From: Bacillota bacterium
GTDB lineage: Bacteria; Bacillota; Clostridia; Christensenellales; CAG-138
Assembly (NCBI GenBank): GCA_023390655.1
Contig: JAEWCL010000027.1
Coordinates: 62,001-126,000 of the forward strand
Length of the DNA: 64,000 bases
Direction of reading: 5' to 3'
Shown piece after piece: positions 9,101-17,100 of this stretch; the stretch's first letter is position 1; every line of letters begins with the position of its first letter. The notes beneath the pieces were generated by a model. It was not told where the DNA came from, searched no databases, and was given only the letters and a program-made list of their open reading frames with translations. A program made the position numbers and the translations under genes.

Positions 9101-10393
9101 CTATAAGCCTCCCAGGCAGCTGTTTTCACCGTCCCACAGCCCTTCAGTCGTCAAAAGCTCCACGTTCACTTCACAGCCCTGCTGATATTGGATTTCCGGT
9201 TCAATTTTCAATATGCCGTTTGCGATAACCAGATTCTCGACCGTATCCCCCATGGCACTGACCGGATAGACGGCAAGCCCCCGCGCGATTTTGCTGACAT
9301 GCACGCGCACATACCAGGGCGAGCTCTTTCGCGGCTGGTATTCGCTCATCAATATCGCGCGCACCCGTGGGCGCTGAAAATATCGCCCGCCGTAATAACG
9401 GTCCAGCACGCCGCCAAGCAGCAGTTCGGCCATCACCACGGCTGCGTGCGGCGGGCCGGGGATGCCCAATACCGGCTTTCCTTCCACCTGTGCAAGAAGA
9501 GAAGGGGAGCCGCCGGGATGGGCAAGTACGCCGTGCTGCACAACCGTCCCCACCGCTTCAACGGCGGACACGGTATCGTCGTTATACGCGCTTCTTCCCT
9601 TGCCCACGCCGCCGATTATGGCGATCACATCGCAGCATTCCGCCGCGTTTTTTATAATCCGGCCCAGTTCGTCTGCATCATCTCCCACCGGCGCGTAAAG
9701 CACGGCCTGCGCGCCGTATCGTTCGGCGACGGCCTTCACATAGATGCCGACAGACTCCATCTTCTTGCCATACGGCGGGGTAACGCCGCCCGGTACCAGG
9801 TCCTGCCCGGTGGGGATTACCGCCACGCGCGGCCTTTTGAAGACGGATACCGTCTCCACGCCGCCCATGCGCAACATCATCAGATGCTCCGGGCGAAGCC
9901 TTATGCCTGCCGGGATGATCTTCTCTCCCTCTTCCAGCGCGGAACCTGCGTAGGAGATACATTGCCCGGGAACCGGAGGTTCGAGGATGAGCATGCCGTC
10001 TTTTTGGTTGCGGCATTGCTCCGCGTGCAGCAGCGTATCACAACCATCTGGCACCGGCGCGCCCATTGGGACGACTGCGTAAGCGCGTGTAACAAAGGGA
10101 TGGAATTCCGCATCCTCTTTGCCGCCGATCTCCTGCCAGTTGACCGCAACGCCGTCTTTCATCGCCACATTGCAGTTGGGCGTGGCCAGGAACGAATAGT
10201 GCGCCCGCGCGGTAATCCTGCCTGCCGCAAGCTCCAGCGGCATATCATCTATCGCGGGCTTTAGCTGGACAGCATGGAACAGTTTATTGAATGCCGCGTC
10301 GAGCGGGATGGGGGCACTTTTATGGCAATGGTTGCTGCAATCCCGGCAATCCCCGCACGCTTTGGGGGGCACTACAATCGAAGGCTTTTTCAT
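9101..10393 (-). CDS. MoeA-like molybdopterin molybdotransferase homologue with N-terminal tetra-Cys motif
   Basis: 430 aa from the ATG at 10393, which has AGGAG 7 bp upstream. MoeA proteins insert Mo or W into molybdopterin. Here a MoeA fold is preceded by C13-x2-C16-x2-C19-x3-C23 (ACGDCRDCSNHCH), the spacing of a [4Fe-4S] ferredoxin site, which ordinary MoeA lacks. The central domain shows VAVIPTGQDLVPGG, and IIGGVGKG where MoeA has its TGG(V/I)S-type loop. The usual MDGYA motif is MKDGVAV, with an extra residue. C-terminal MoeA domain IV-like sequence is present. It lies 19 bp after the second MoeA-like gene and 1 bp before the radical SAM gene. The substrate may not be standard molybdopterin. 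Confidence 0.85.
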   Translation of the reverse strand: MKKPSIVVPPKACGDCRDCSNHCHKSAPIPLDAAFNKLFHAVQLKPAIDDMPLELAAGRITARAHYSFLATPNCNVAMKDGVAVNWQEIGGKEDAEFHPFVTRAYAVVPMGAPVPDGCDTLLHAEQCRNQKDGMLILEPPVPGQCISYAGSALEEGEKIIPAGIRLRPEHLMMLRMGGVETVSVFKRPRVAVIPTGQDLVPGGVTPPYGKKMESVGIYVKAVAERYGAQAVLYAPVGDDADELGRIIKNAAECCDVIAIIGGVGKGRSAYNDDTVSAVEAVGTVVQHGVLAHPGGSPSLLAQVEGKPVLGIPGPPHAAVVMAELLLGGVLDRYYGGRYFQRPRVRAILMSEYQPRKSSPWYVRVHVSKIARGLAVYPVSAMGDTVENLVIANGILKIEPEIQYQQGCEVNVELLTTEGLWDGENSCLGGL

Positions 10394-10412
10394 GTCCGTA
10401 CTCCTGACTGCA

Positions 10413-11612
10413 TCAAACATCATAATCTGTAATCAACTCGGCGCACACCGTTTCCCCGGCTTCGAACACTTCTTTGCCGATGGGGGTGATAAACAATGCG
10501 TTGCAGGCGGTCATGAGAGTTACAAAGCCGTCTTTCGGGCTTAACACCTCGGCCGTATACCGCCCGCCATCCTCTTTGACATATAGGCGCACATACAGCT
10601 CCAGATGCGCGGGCTTTTGCACGTTCTGCTCCAGTATCACTTCCCGTGTTTTGCGTTTAGGTGTCTCTTGCCTGAGCATATGGTAAACGAGCGCCTTCAC
10701 GCACCAATCCATCGCATAATAGGAGGCCAGCGTCGGCCCCGGCAGGTTGACGACGGGCGTTTCCCGCATGACGGCGAGTGCGATGGGGATGCCGGGAATG
10801 CACCGTATGCCGTGCTGGAACCACGTGCTGTGCTGTTCTAACAGCCTGCCCGCGTAATCTTCGCTCCCCATGGAGGAGCCGCCGTTGAGCAGAACGATGT
10901 CCGCATTCGCGCAGGCGTCCAGCAGCGCCTGCTCCATTTGGGCGGGATCGTCTTTTAATATCGGATAACAGCGCACCTGTGCCCCCCACTGGGCGAGCAT
11001 GGCGCCAACCATGGCGCTGTTGCTTTCAATGTTTTGCCCCCGCGCGGGAGGTGTGCCGATGGGCACAAGCTCGTTGCCCGTCGGGAGATAGGCGACCACC
11101 GGCTTTTTATAAACGGGCACCCTGCAAACGCCCGCGGTGCCCAATAGCGCCAGATGCGCGGGCTGCAGCCGGGTGTTTTTTTTCAGCAACGGCTGTCCGG
11201 CGCGCACCGTGGACCCGCAGGGCTTGATATACTGCCCCTTTTTTACCGGCTCTTCGGGCGTAATGGTAATGGAGCCGTCTGCATGGCGGGTGACCTCCTC
11301 GGTCGCGACGATGGTATCATATGCATCGTCAAAGTCGTCCCCGGTATCCGCCAGCGCATAGGCGATGCTGCCCGTCCACGGAAACTGGCCGCTGCTTACT
11401 TCCATCAGCGCCTCATAGGATACGGCGACACCGTCCAGCATGGAGGCCCGGCATACCGGCAGCGTATTAAAAGAGGCAATATCTTCTGCCAGCACACGTC
11501 CAGCCACCTCTTGCAGGGGTACTTCCTCCATAGGCAAAAGCGGATTCCACAGCGTGCGGAGCGTATCGAGCGCTTCCATGCGCGTGATGTATTTTTCCCG
11601 ATCCAGGTACAT
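10413..11612 (-). CDS. MoeA-like molybdopterin molybdotransferase homologue
   Basis: 399 aa from the ATG at 11612 with GGAGGA 9 bp upstream. Domain order is as in MoeA: an N-terminal linker with EEVPLQEVAGRVLAEDI, the MLDGVAV version of the MDGYA motif, the central MogA-like domain (VAYLPTGNELVPIG, IVLLNGGSSMGSED) and a C-terminal beta-barrel. It lacks the Cys-rich extension of its downstream paralogue, and the two are clearly diverged. Two MoeA copies often specialise for Mo versus W in anaerobes; that is possible here but not shown. It is separated from the upstream binding-protein gene by 381 bp of hairpins. Confidence 0.87.
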   Translation of the reverse strand: MYLDREKYITRMEALDTLRTLWNPLLPMEEVPLQEVAGRVLAEDIASFNTLPVCRASMLDGVAVSYEALMEVSSGQFPWTGSIAYALADTGDDFDDAYDTIVATEEVTRHADGSITITPEEPVKKGQYIKPCGSTVRAGQPLLKKNTRLQPAHLALLGTAGVCRVPVYKKPVVAYLPTGNELVPIGTPPARGQNIESNSAMVGAMLAQWGAQVRCYPILKDDPAQMEQALLDACANADIVLLNGGSSMGSEDYAGRLLEQHSTWFQHGIRCIPGIPIALAVMRETPVVNLPGPTLASYYAMDWCVKALVYHMLRQETPKRKTREVILEQNVQKPAHLELYVRLYVKEDGGRYTAEVLSPKDGFVTLMTACNALFITPIGKEVFEAGETVCAELITDYDV

Positions 11613-11820
11613 GATGGGGCTCCTCCGGTTGTTCAAAGAAAACAAAATATCGCAGGGACTTCAAAGGGTATGTTGAGGGCTCTGCCCGCAAACACCCGCT
11701 TAGGGGCGTAAATAAGCGGAACCCGGGGGTCTAAAACCGATTCACTGGATCGGTTTTTGCGCTTATAGCGCAACGACCCCGCTTCCCTTCGGGAAGCCCC
11801 TAAGAACCCATCCATGGAAA

Positions 11821-11915
11821 TGCCTATTTTAGGGCGTCTCCGACGACGGGGATTCTCAAGGGACGTGTCCTTTGGGTAGGGTGCAGGGGCAAAGCCCCTG
11901 AAAAAGATTTATCAA
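11821..11915. repeat. Dispersed intergenic repeat, copy A
   Basis: Aligns over about 95 bp with 30190-30284: shared TAGGGCG, GGGGA, AAGGGAC, GGGTGC-type blocks and a terminal hairpin, here CAGGGGC-AAA-GCCCCTG (11884-11900), followed by AAAAAGA and TTAT. Both copies lie between genes, beside transport or sugar genes. Confidence 0.7.
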
Positions 11916-11953
11916 TACGTGAAGTGTCATGGGTACTTTTCTGACAATTGGGA

Positions 11954-11982
11954 GCGCGGCGCATGAATGCCATGCGCCGCGC
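11954..11982 (-). other. 12-bp hairpin after the metal-binding lipoprotein gene
   Basis: GCGCGGCGCATG (11954-11965) pairs perfectly with CATGCGCCGCGC (11971-11982), loop AATGC. It stands 12 bp past the stop of the minus-strand gene. There is no T-tract after it in that direction, so it is more likely an mRNA 3'-stabilising or processing element than a terminator. Confidence 0.65.
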
Positions 11983-11993
11983 CCGTTGCTTTT

Positions 11994-13088
11994 TTAGCCG
12001 ATGATCTTTGCGATCTGTTCGTCGTTCATGTCATAGAGGAAGAAGTGGCTGTAGAAATACTTGATTTCTTCCTTGAGCTGGTCCTGCGTCATCACTTCGG
12101 GGTAAAGTTTGTTCATGGCCCAGAGGATGGTCAGCGGCTGCTCTACCGTGCGGTTGCCCCATACATGGGCGACGGTGGGCACCACGTACATCGCGCCGGA
12201 CTTTACGGCGGTGACATCCTTGAGTTTACTGTCCTTCTGGATATCTTCAACCTGCTCGGCGGAAAGGAAAATCACATCGGGGTTCCATTTGAGCAGATCC
12301 TCCAGCGTATAGGTGAGCGCTTCGTCGCCGCGGCCATTGTCCGTCACGCTTACGCCGCCAGCCTGCTTGATCCACCATTCGGCGATCACGTGAGGCTGCT
12401 TGAACTCCGTCACGCTGCCGTACAGCACGTTTTTCTTTTCGCTGATCCCTGCGGAAAGCGACGCGGCCTGGGCAACGATTTTATCAAAGTACGAGATATA
12501 GTCGGCTGCGATATCCTGTACGCCGAAGATTTCGCCCATCAGGTTGACGGCAACTTTGACGTCCTCGGGTTTCGTCCAGGAGAGGTAGACCGCGGTAAGA
12601 CCGTTTTCCGCAAGATACTCTACCGTTTCCTTCGTCATGGCAAAGCAGATATCAGGCTTTGTCTGCAGCACGGTTTCAATGACGATTTCATTGGCCTCTT
12701 CAAATACGGGCGCGCCCTTCATCTGCGGCGCAAACTCATACTGCATGGCCCACTTGTCGTTTTTCGTGAAGTTGGCGGACATGTCGTTGCAGATTTTAGA
12801 GCCCTGACCCATCAGCTCCACAAACGCGTTGAGCACGCCGATGGAACCAAAAGTTGCGATTGTTTCAATCTTTTCAGGCAGCACAACCGTGCGGCCTGCC
12901 ATGTCGGTAACGGTGCGTTCGGGTGCTTTGGTAGGTTCGGGGGCGGCTGCAGGCGCCTCCGTTGCTGCGGGCGCGGGCGCTTGTGTGACGGCAGGGGCAG
13001 CCGGAGCTGCTGCGGGCGCGCAGGCGTTCAGGAGCAGCAGCAGCGCAAGCAGCAATGAGAGTAACGATACGGACCTGCTGGTTTTCAT
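11994..13088 (-). CDS. Metal/chelate-binding lipoprotein of an FecCD-type ABC importer
   Basis: 364 aa, ATG at 13088 with AGGAGGG upstream. Signal peptide with a poly-Leu core and lipobox LLNAC, then an Ala/Pro/Thr linker and a class III (BtuF/FepB-like) binding fold opening with VTDMAGRTVVLPEKIETIATFG. Long C-terminal helices end in YDMNDEQIAKIIG. It receives ligand outside and hands it to the permease encoded at 14052-15065. This transporter family carries siderophores, cobalamin or haem, and in the Haemophilus MolABC case molybdate/tungstate. Neighbouring MoeA-like genes make an oxyanion or metal plausible; the ligand is not determinable here. Confidence 0.85.
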   Translation of the reverse strand: MKTSRSVSLLSLLLALLLLLNACAPAAAPAAPAVTQAPAPAATEAPAAAPEPTKAPERTVTDMAGRTVVLPEKIETIATFGSIGVLNAFVELMGQGSKICNDMSANFTKNDKWAMQYEFAPQMKGAPVFEEANEIVIETVLQTKPDICFAMTKETVEYLAENGLTAVYLSWTKPEDVKVAVNLMGEIFGVQDIAADYISYFDKIVAQAASLSAGISEKKNVLYGSVTEFKQPHVIAEWWIKQAGGVSVTDNGRGDEALTYTLEDLLKWNPDVIFLSAEQVEDIQKDSKLKDVTAVKSGAMYVVPTVAHVWGNRTVEQPLTILWAMNKLYPEVMTQDQLKEEIKYFYSHFFLYDMNDEQIAKIIG

Positions 13089-13130
13089 GGTTTGTTCCCT
13101 CCTCTAAGTTCTGGTTGTTTTTATGGGCAT

Positions 13131-13267
13131 CCTCGCCGAAAATCCTTGGAGTTTCGGCATTTCAACAACGAGCAATGCCAAAGCTGCCGCTTTGACCACC
13201 TTCGCCGGAAATCCTTAGATTTCCGGCATTTCAACAATGAGCAATGTCAAAGCTATCGCTTTGACCA
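13131..13267 (-). repeat. Two tandem ~68-bp repeats, each with two hairpins
   Basis: Unit 1 (13131-13198) and unit 2 (13199-13267) are about 85% identical. Each contains a first hairpin (GCCGAAA...TTTCGGC; GCCGGAAAT...ATTTCCGGC) and a second (CAAAGC...GCTTTG; GTCAAAGC...GCTTTGAC). In the first hairpin an A-T pair in unit 1 is a G-C pair in unit 2, a compensatory change. They lie between the ATPase and the binding-protein gene. Confidence 0.8.
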
Positions 13268-13269
13268 CC

Positions 13270-14052
13270 CTAATTGATAAAAGGAATGCTTGCTTTTGCG
13301 TAGGCGTTCTCGCCCGCGGGCACATCGACGACGCTGACCGTCGTCTGGTAAAGCTCGGTCAAATTCTCGCCCGTCACCACAAGATCCGGCGGGCCGTCCC
13401 GCCAGATACAACCGCCGCGCATCAATGCCGCGCGGCCGCCGATCCAGAACGCATGATCCGGCACATGAGACGTCATCAGGACCGCATACCCATCCTGTGC
13501 AAGGGAGCGCACGACCCTTAGCATACGGATCTGGTTGCTGTAATCCAAATTGGAGGCAGGCTCGTCCATGATCAGCAGCCGCGCCTGCTGCGCAAGCGCG
13601 CGCGCGACGAGCACCATCTGCCGCTCACCGCCACTCATTTCCTGAAAAGGCTTTTCCGAAAGGTGATCGATCTGCAGGCGCTCCATAGCCTGCATGGCGA
13701 TGGCCTTGTCCTTTTTCGCGGGGGCGGCCCCGGGTTTTAGCTGGGCGACGCGCCCCATCAGCACAACCTCGCGCGCTTCATACGGGAACGCCATGGTTGT
13801 ACTCTGCGGCACATACGCCAAAAGGCTGGCGCGCTCCTGCGGCTCGATGGCGTAAATATCGCGTCCGCCAATGCGGATGACGCCGCGCCCCGGTTTTCTT
13901 AACCCCAACAAACAGCGGATCAGCGTGGTTTTGCCAGCGCCGTTTGGGCCAAGCAGGCTTAAAATCTCCCCCTGCTCCAGGCAAAAGGAGACGTCCTTTA
14001 ACACCTCGTGTTCCGTACGGTAGGAAAATGAAATGTTCTTTACTTCCAGCAT
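13270..14052 (-). CDS. FecCD-type metal ABC importer, ATP-binding subunit
   Basis: 260 aa ATPase of the BtuD/FepC class. Walker A GPNGAGKTT, Q-loop VPQSTTMAFP, signature MSGGERQ, Walker B LLIMDEPASNLD and H-loop TSHVPDH are intact. The start overlaps the permease stop by one base (TAATG on the minus strand), so the two are coupled. The binding-protein gene follows after 180 bp that hold two structured repeats. The C-terminal tail (last 45 residues) is family-typical and gives no ligand clue. Confidence 0.93.
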   Translation of the reverse strand: MLEVKNISFSYRTEHEVLKDVSFCLEQGEILSLLGPNGAGKTTLIRCLLGLRKPGRGVIRIGGRDIYAIEPQERASLLAYVPQSTTMAFPYEAREVVLMGRVAQLKPGAAPAKKDKAIAMQAMERLQIDHLSEKPFQEMSGGERQMVLVARALAQQARLLIMDEPASNLDYSNQIRMLRVVRSLAQDGYAVLMTSHVPDHAFWIGGRAALMRGGCIWRDGPPDLVVTGENLTELYQTTVSVVDVPAGENAYAKASIPFIN

Positions 14053-15065
14053 TATGACCAGGTCCTCTTTGTTTTTGCCAGCAACGTGACGAAGATGGGG
14101 GTCCCCACCAGCGAGGTCAGCACGCCAAGCGGAAGCTCCACACCCGGTACGCCGCGTATGACATTATCGATCAGCAGCAGCAGCACGCCGCCTATGAGGA
14201 AGGAGGCAGCCACGATCTTTGAATAGTTCGCGCCCACAAGCATCCGGGCGATATGCGGGACGATCATCCCCACCCAGCCCACGATGCCGCAGATGCTCAC
14301 CGCGCAGACGGTGATCAGCGTGGAAGCCGTCACGACGACGAGCTTGGTCAGCGGCACGTTCACGCCCATCGTCAGCGCCTCATCCTCGCCTGCCGCAAGC
14401 GCGTTGATTTTGTGGCGGAAGAAGAACAGCAGCGCAAGGGAAACGATGGTGGCGGGCAGCATGATCAGCACATCCGTGCCTGACGCGCGCCCCAGGCTCC
14501 CCATCAGCCAGAAGGTGATGGAAGCGAGCGTATTGTCCGTATCGGCCAGCGTTTTGACGATGGAAAGCAGAGACTGGAACAGGCTTGATATCACGATGCC
14601 CGCAAGCACCAGTACGGTGATGCTGCCTTTTCCAAAGGATTTTCCAATAATATAAGAAAGAAATACCGCAAGGATACCGAATACGAACGCCGTCAGCTGC
14701 ACCACCCACCAGGACGCCTGGTTTAAAAGCGCCAGCGCCGCGCCAAAGCCCGCACCCGCCGAAACGCCCAGCAGGTCCGGCGACACCATGGGGTTTTTGA
14801 ACAACGTCTGGTACGATGCGCCCGCAACGGAAAGCGTACCCCCTACGAGAATACCCATCAGGATGCGCGGCAAGCGTACCTGCAGCACCACGGTTTCGAG
14901 CGTTCCCTCCCAATATACGGGCTGCGGCAGCACACGGTATGTTAAAATGTCCCACACCGTCGCGGGGGCGACCGGGTAGCGGCCGATCATGAAGGAGAGG
15001 AAGAACAATGTAAGAAGAAAAGCGAGCAGCAGGAGCATTTTTGTAGAAAAGTGAAGTTGTTTCAT
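14052..15065 (-). CDS. FecCD-family ABC permease
   Basis: 337 aa with about ten hydrophobic segments, the size of BtuC/FhuB-half type permeases, which form homodimers. Family marks: GRYPVAPATVWDIL near the N-terminus, RLPRILMGILVGGTLSVAGASYQTLFKNP, GVSAGAGFGAALAL, and near the C-terminus GIVGWVGMIVPHIARMLVG followed by GVLTSLVGTPIFVTLL. The start overlaps the DUF364 gene by 4 bp and the end overlaps the ATPase by 1 bp. It moves the metal or chelate across the membrane. Confidence 0.94.
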   Translation of the reverse strand: MKQLHFSTKMLLLLAFLLTLFFLSFMIGRYPVAPATVWDILTYRVLPQPVYWEGTLETVVLQVRLPRILMGILVGGTLSVAGASYQTLFKNPMVSPDLLGVSAGAGFGAALALLNQASWWVVQLTAFVFGILAVFLSYIIGKSFGKGSITVLVLAGIVISSLFQSLLSIVKTLADTDNTLASITFWLMGSLGRASGTDVLIMLPATIVSLALLFFFRHKINALAAGEDEALTMGVNVPLTKLVVVTASTLITVCAVSICGIVGWVGMIVPHIARMLVGANYSKIVAASFLIGGVLLLLIDNVIRGVPGVELPLGVLTSLVGTPIFVTLLAKTKRTWS

Positions 15066-15910
15066 GTGATTTGCCGCCTATCAATGACCGTTCGTTCCGC
15101 GCTGCGGCCAAACAGGTGATATCCGGAACCCGCTTCGCTGATGATGTCGAGCGCGTCGTCGGGATTGGTGACCCGTATGCCTCCAAGCATGGTGACGCCG
15201 TGAGCAAAAAACGCGCCGGGCAGCATGCTGGCCGTGGGGCCGGTGACAAGCGCCTGCGCGCCGGGCCTTTTGAGCGAAAGGATATGGTCAAGCGTGTTGT
15301 TGAGAAGCGTGGTTCCCGTAATCACAAGCGCATCCGCGCCGGGAACGATTGTGTCGGTCTTGGAAACGGGCAAGAAATGCTCGAGTTCCGCGCCCTTGAG
15401 GGTGCGAGGGTCCAGCTCCAGCACGGTAAAATCGTGCCCATCGCGCAGCAACCGCTTGAGCATGGGGGCAAGCGCGCCGATGACGACTACCTTGCTTCCC
15501 TTGGGGAACTCCATCACGTCAAACGCGTCCGCATGATACAGCGTTTCATATTGGAGGGCGTGTTTTTCCTGGCAAGCGGGATCCTCTAGGCAAAGCTCAC
15601 TCAGTGCGTTGAGCACGGCGATGCCCAGCGTCTTTTTGAGCACGTTTGTTCCAAATACGTCATCAAGATAGGATGCGGCCGGGCGGCCTGAAAGCTGGCC
15701 GGAAAGCGGCATGGCGCGCACCTGGGAAGGGCAGCACACCGCCTCAGGCAGATCCTTTACCGGCGTATAGCACAGCCCGCCGTGTCCCGTGCTGAGTTTG
15801 ACGCCCGAAAAGAACAATCCGAATACCGCCCGGGAAATCGCGATGTCGTTTAGCTTCGCGCCAAGAAAGCTGCTGATCGCTTCCGCAGTTTCTTCCAGTA
15901 TCAATGCCAT
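15062..15910 (-). CDS. DUF364/DUF4213 putative heavy-metal-chelation protein
   Basis: 282 aa. The N-terminal half resembles the DUF4213 enolase-N-like module; the C-terminal half is a Rossmann-like DUF364 domain (KVVVIGALAPMLKRLL, then DALVITGTTLLNNTLDHIL and a GPTASMLPGAFFAHG loop). The family is annotated as putative heavy-metal chelating on structural grounds (Dhaf4260 of Desulfitobacterium), with no established reaction. It is the first gene of the metal-importer operon and overlaps the permease by 4 bp, which supports a role in handling the imported ligand. It could be a cofactor-binding or dehydrogenase-like enzyme instead. Confidence 0.85.
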   Translation of the reverse strand: MALILEETAEAISSFLGAKLNDIAISRAVFGLFFSGVKLSTGHGGLCYTPVKDLPEAVCCPSQVRAMPLSGQLSGRPAASYLDDVFGTNVLKKTLGIAVLNALSELCLEDPACQEKHALQYETLYHADAFDVMEFPKGSKVVVIGALAPMLKRLLRDGHDFTVLELDPRTLKGAELEHFLPVSKTDTIVPGADALVITGTTLLNNTLDHILSLKRPGAQALVTGPTASMLPGAFFAHGVTMLGGIRVTNPDDALDIISEAGSGYHLFGRSAERTVIDRRQIT

Positions 15911-16042
15911 GCGTTACCCCATAAATTGTCTGTTGTGATCATCTGGATGCAATTGGAGACTCTGCGTCGTATGCACCGTTATACTTAAAGAAGAATAACC
16001 ACTACCATCATATTTGCCGGGAAGCGTTTTTTCAACAACTGC

Positions 16043-16082
16043 TGTACGGCGATGGAGAATTTTCGTTCTCCATCGCCGTACA
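16043..16082. promoter_or_regulatory. 17-bp perfect inverted repeat between divergent operon and iclR gene
   Basis: TGTACGGCGATGGAGAA (16043-16059) is exactly complementary to 16066-16082, with loop TTTTCG. It lies 43 bp before the IclR start and about 130 bp before the DUF364 start. There is no adjacent T-run, so it is a candidate operator or leader structure, not a clear terminator. Confidence 0.6.
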
Positions 16083-16125
16083 TTGTGATATGCTATAGAT
16101 AGTTTCACAGAAAGGCTATCAAGAA

Positions 16126-16902
16126 ATGTCTGAACGTACGTTTCATGTACAGTCTGTCGCCAAAGCAACCAAGCTGATCAACTGCCTGGCCGTGGTAAAG
16201 CGCCCGCTCTCGCTGCAGGAACTGTCCCAAGCCGCAGGTATTCCCAAGACTACCGTTTTTGGTCTGCTGGCTCCCATGCGCGAAGAAGGGTGGGTGGACC
16301 AAAATGAGGAGGGCAAGTACCGGCTTGGCATCCGGCTTTTTGAATTGGGAACGATTGTGAGCGCGTCATGGAGCATTGTGCCCATTGCCCGTCCGCAGCT
16401 CCAGATGATTGCGCTCCATACCGGGCAGTCCGCCCAGCTTTCCATGCTCGATAAGACGGAGGTGCTGCTGTTGGAAAACGGGGACCCCGGAAGTTCCCTG
16501 CGTATTGTATCTGAGCCGGGGGACCGGCTTCCTGTCCATTCCACAGCTTCCGGCAAGGCGATGCTGGCGTTCCTGCCGTCCATACAGGTAAAAAGCATTC
16601 TCCGTTCTGCCGGTATGCCCGCGTTTACGCCGCACACCATCACCGGCATGGAGGATATGGAGGCGGCGTTGGAGCGGATACGGGAGCAGGGATTCGCTGT
16701 GGAGGATGGGGAGACGCGCATCGGCCTGCGCTCCGTAGCCGCGCCTGTATTTGATATCGGCGGCACGCCACGGTACGCAATCAGCGTTTTAGGCATGTTC
16801 CGGCGCACCTCCGAACCGGATTTCCAGGCGGCCCGGGAGCTTGTACAGGCTGCCGCGCGGTTTGTTTCAAAGGAGCTAGGGTATCCTTTTCCTGCTTCCT
16901 GA
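16126..16902 (+). CDS. IclR-family transcriptional regulator
   Basis: 258 aa. N-terminal winged helix-turn-helix (LQELSQAAGIPKTTVFGLL, wing GKYRLGIRLFELG) and a C-terminal IclR effector domain with SASGKAMLAFLP and the VEDGETRIGLRSVAAPVFD segment found across the family. It is divergent from the DUF364/metal-importer operon and separated by a 215-bp spacer holding a 17-bp palindrome, so control of that operon or of itself is a fair guess. IclR proteins usually sense small carbon metabolites, so a regulatory link to metal uptake would be unusual. Confidence 0.92.
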   Translation: MSERTFHVQSVAKATKLINCLAVVKRPLSLQELSQAAGIPKTTVFGLLAPMREEGWVDQNEEGKYRLGIRLFELGTIVSASWSIVPIARPQLQMIALHTGQSAQLSMLDKTEVLLLENGDPGSSLRIVSEPGDRLPVHSTASGKAMLAFLPSIQVKSILRSAGMPAFTPHTITGMEDMEAALERIREQGFAVEDGETRIGLRSVAAPVFDIGGTPRYAISVLGMFRRTSEPDFQAARELVQAAARFVSKELGYPFPAS

Positions 16903-16904
16903 AG

Positions 16905-17100
16905 CGCCCATGCTGGTCATCTCTGAGAAGGAGATGCCGGGAAAGCCGGTGGCCCGGCCGTAGCATTCGCCCTTGTTCAGGGTAAAAAACCGGAGCCTGT
17001 TTCAACGGGTGTTTGGACATTGGGAAGAACCAGGTTGTATACATAGTAGCCGGATTCGCCGTCGGGCTTGCATGCATTCAGTAGTGAATTTCGCCCTGCG
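16905..17100 (-). pseudogene. Frameshifted coding remnant, family not recognised
   Basis: On the minus strand, two adjoining frames read like protein: SGYYVYNLVLPNVQTPVETG (about 17065-17000), then, after a frame change at a T/A-run near 16985-16990, LNKGECYGRATGFPGISFSE (about 16980-16920). There is no start or intact frame. The 327-bp gap between the iclR gene and the CYTH gene holds nothing else I can support. Confidence 0.4.

Larger units (their letters stand above)
11613..11993 (-). other. Hairpin-rich intercistronic region
   Basis: No gene seen. Contents, in plus coordinates: AAAACCGAT/ATCGGTTTT stem (11733-11757) followed by T's, TTGCGC/GCGCAA just after it, GCTTCCC/GGGAAGC (11781-11797), a dispersed repeat (11821-11915) and a 12-bp stem (11954-11982). 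The density suggests that transcription from the metal importer is attenuated or processed before the moeA-like genes. I found no convincing separate promoter for them. Confidence 0.6.

Noticed and set aside
13131..13267. CRISPR array
   Set aside because: Two adjacent ~68-bp units with internal hairpins and no spacers are tandem repeats, not repeat-spacer units.
11994..15065. Naming the FecCD-type importer a siderophore or cobalamin transporter
   Set aside because: The family is promiscuous; no ligand-specific residue can be read, and MoeA-like neighbours point equally to Mo or W.
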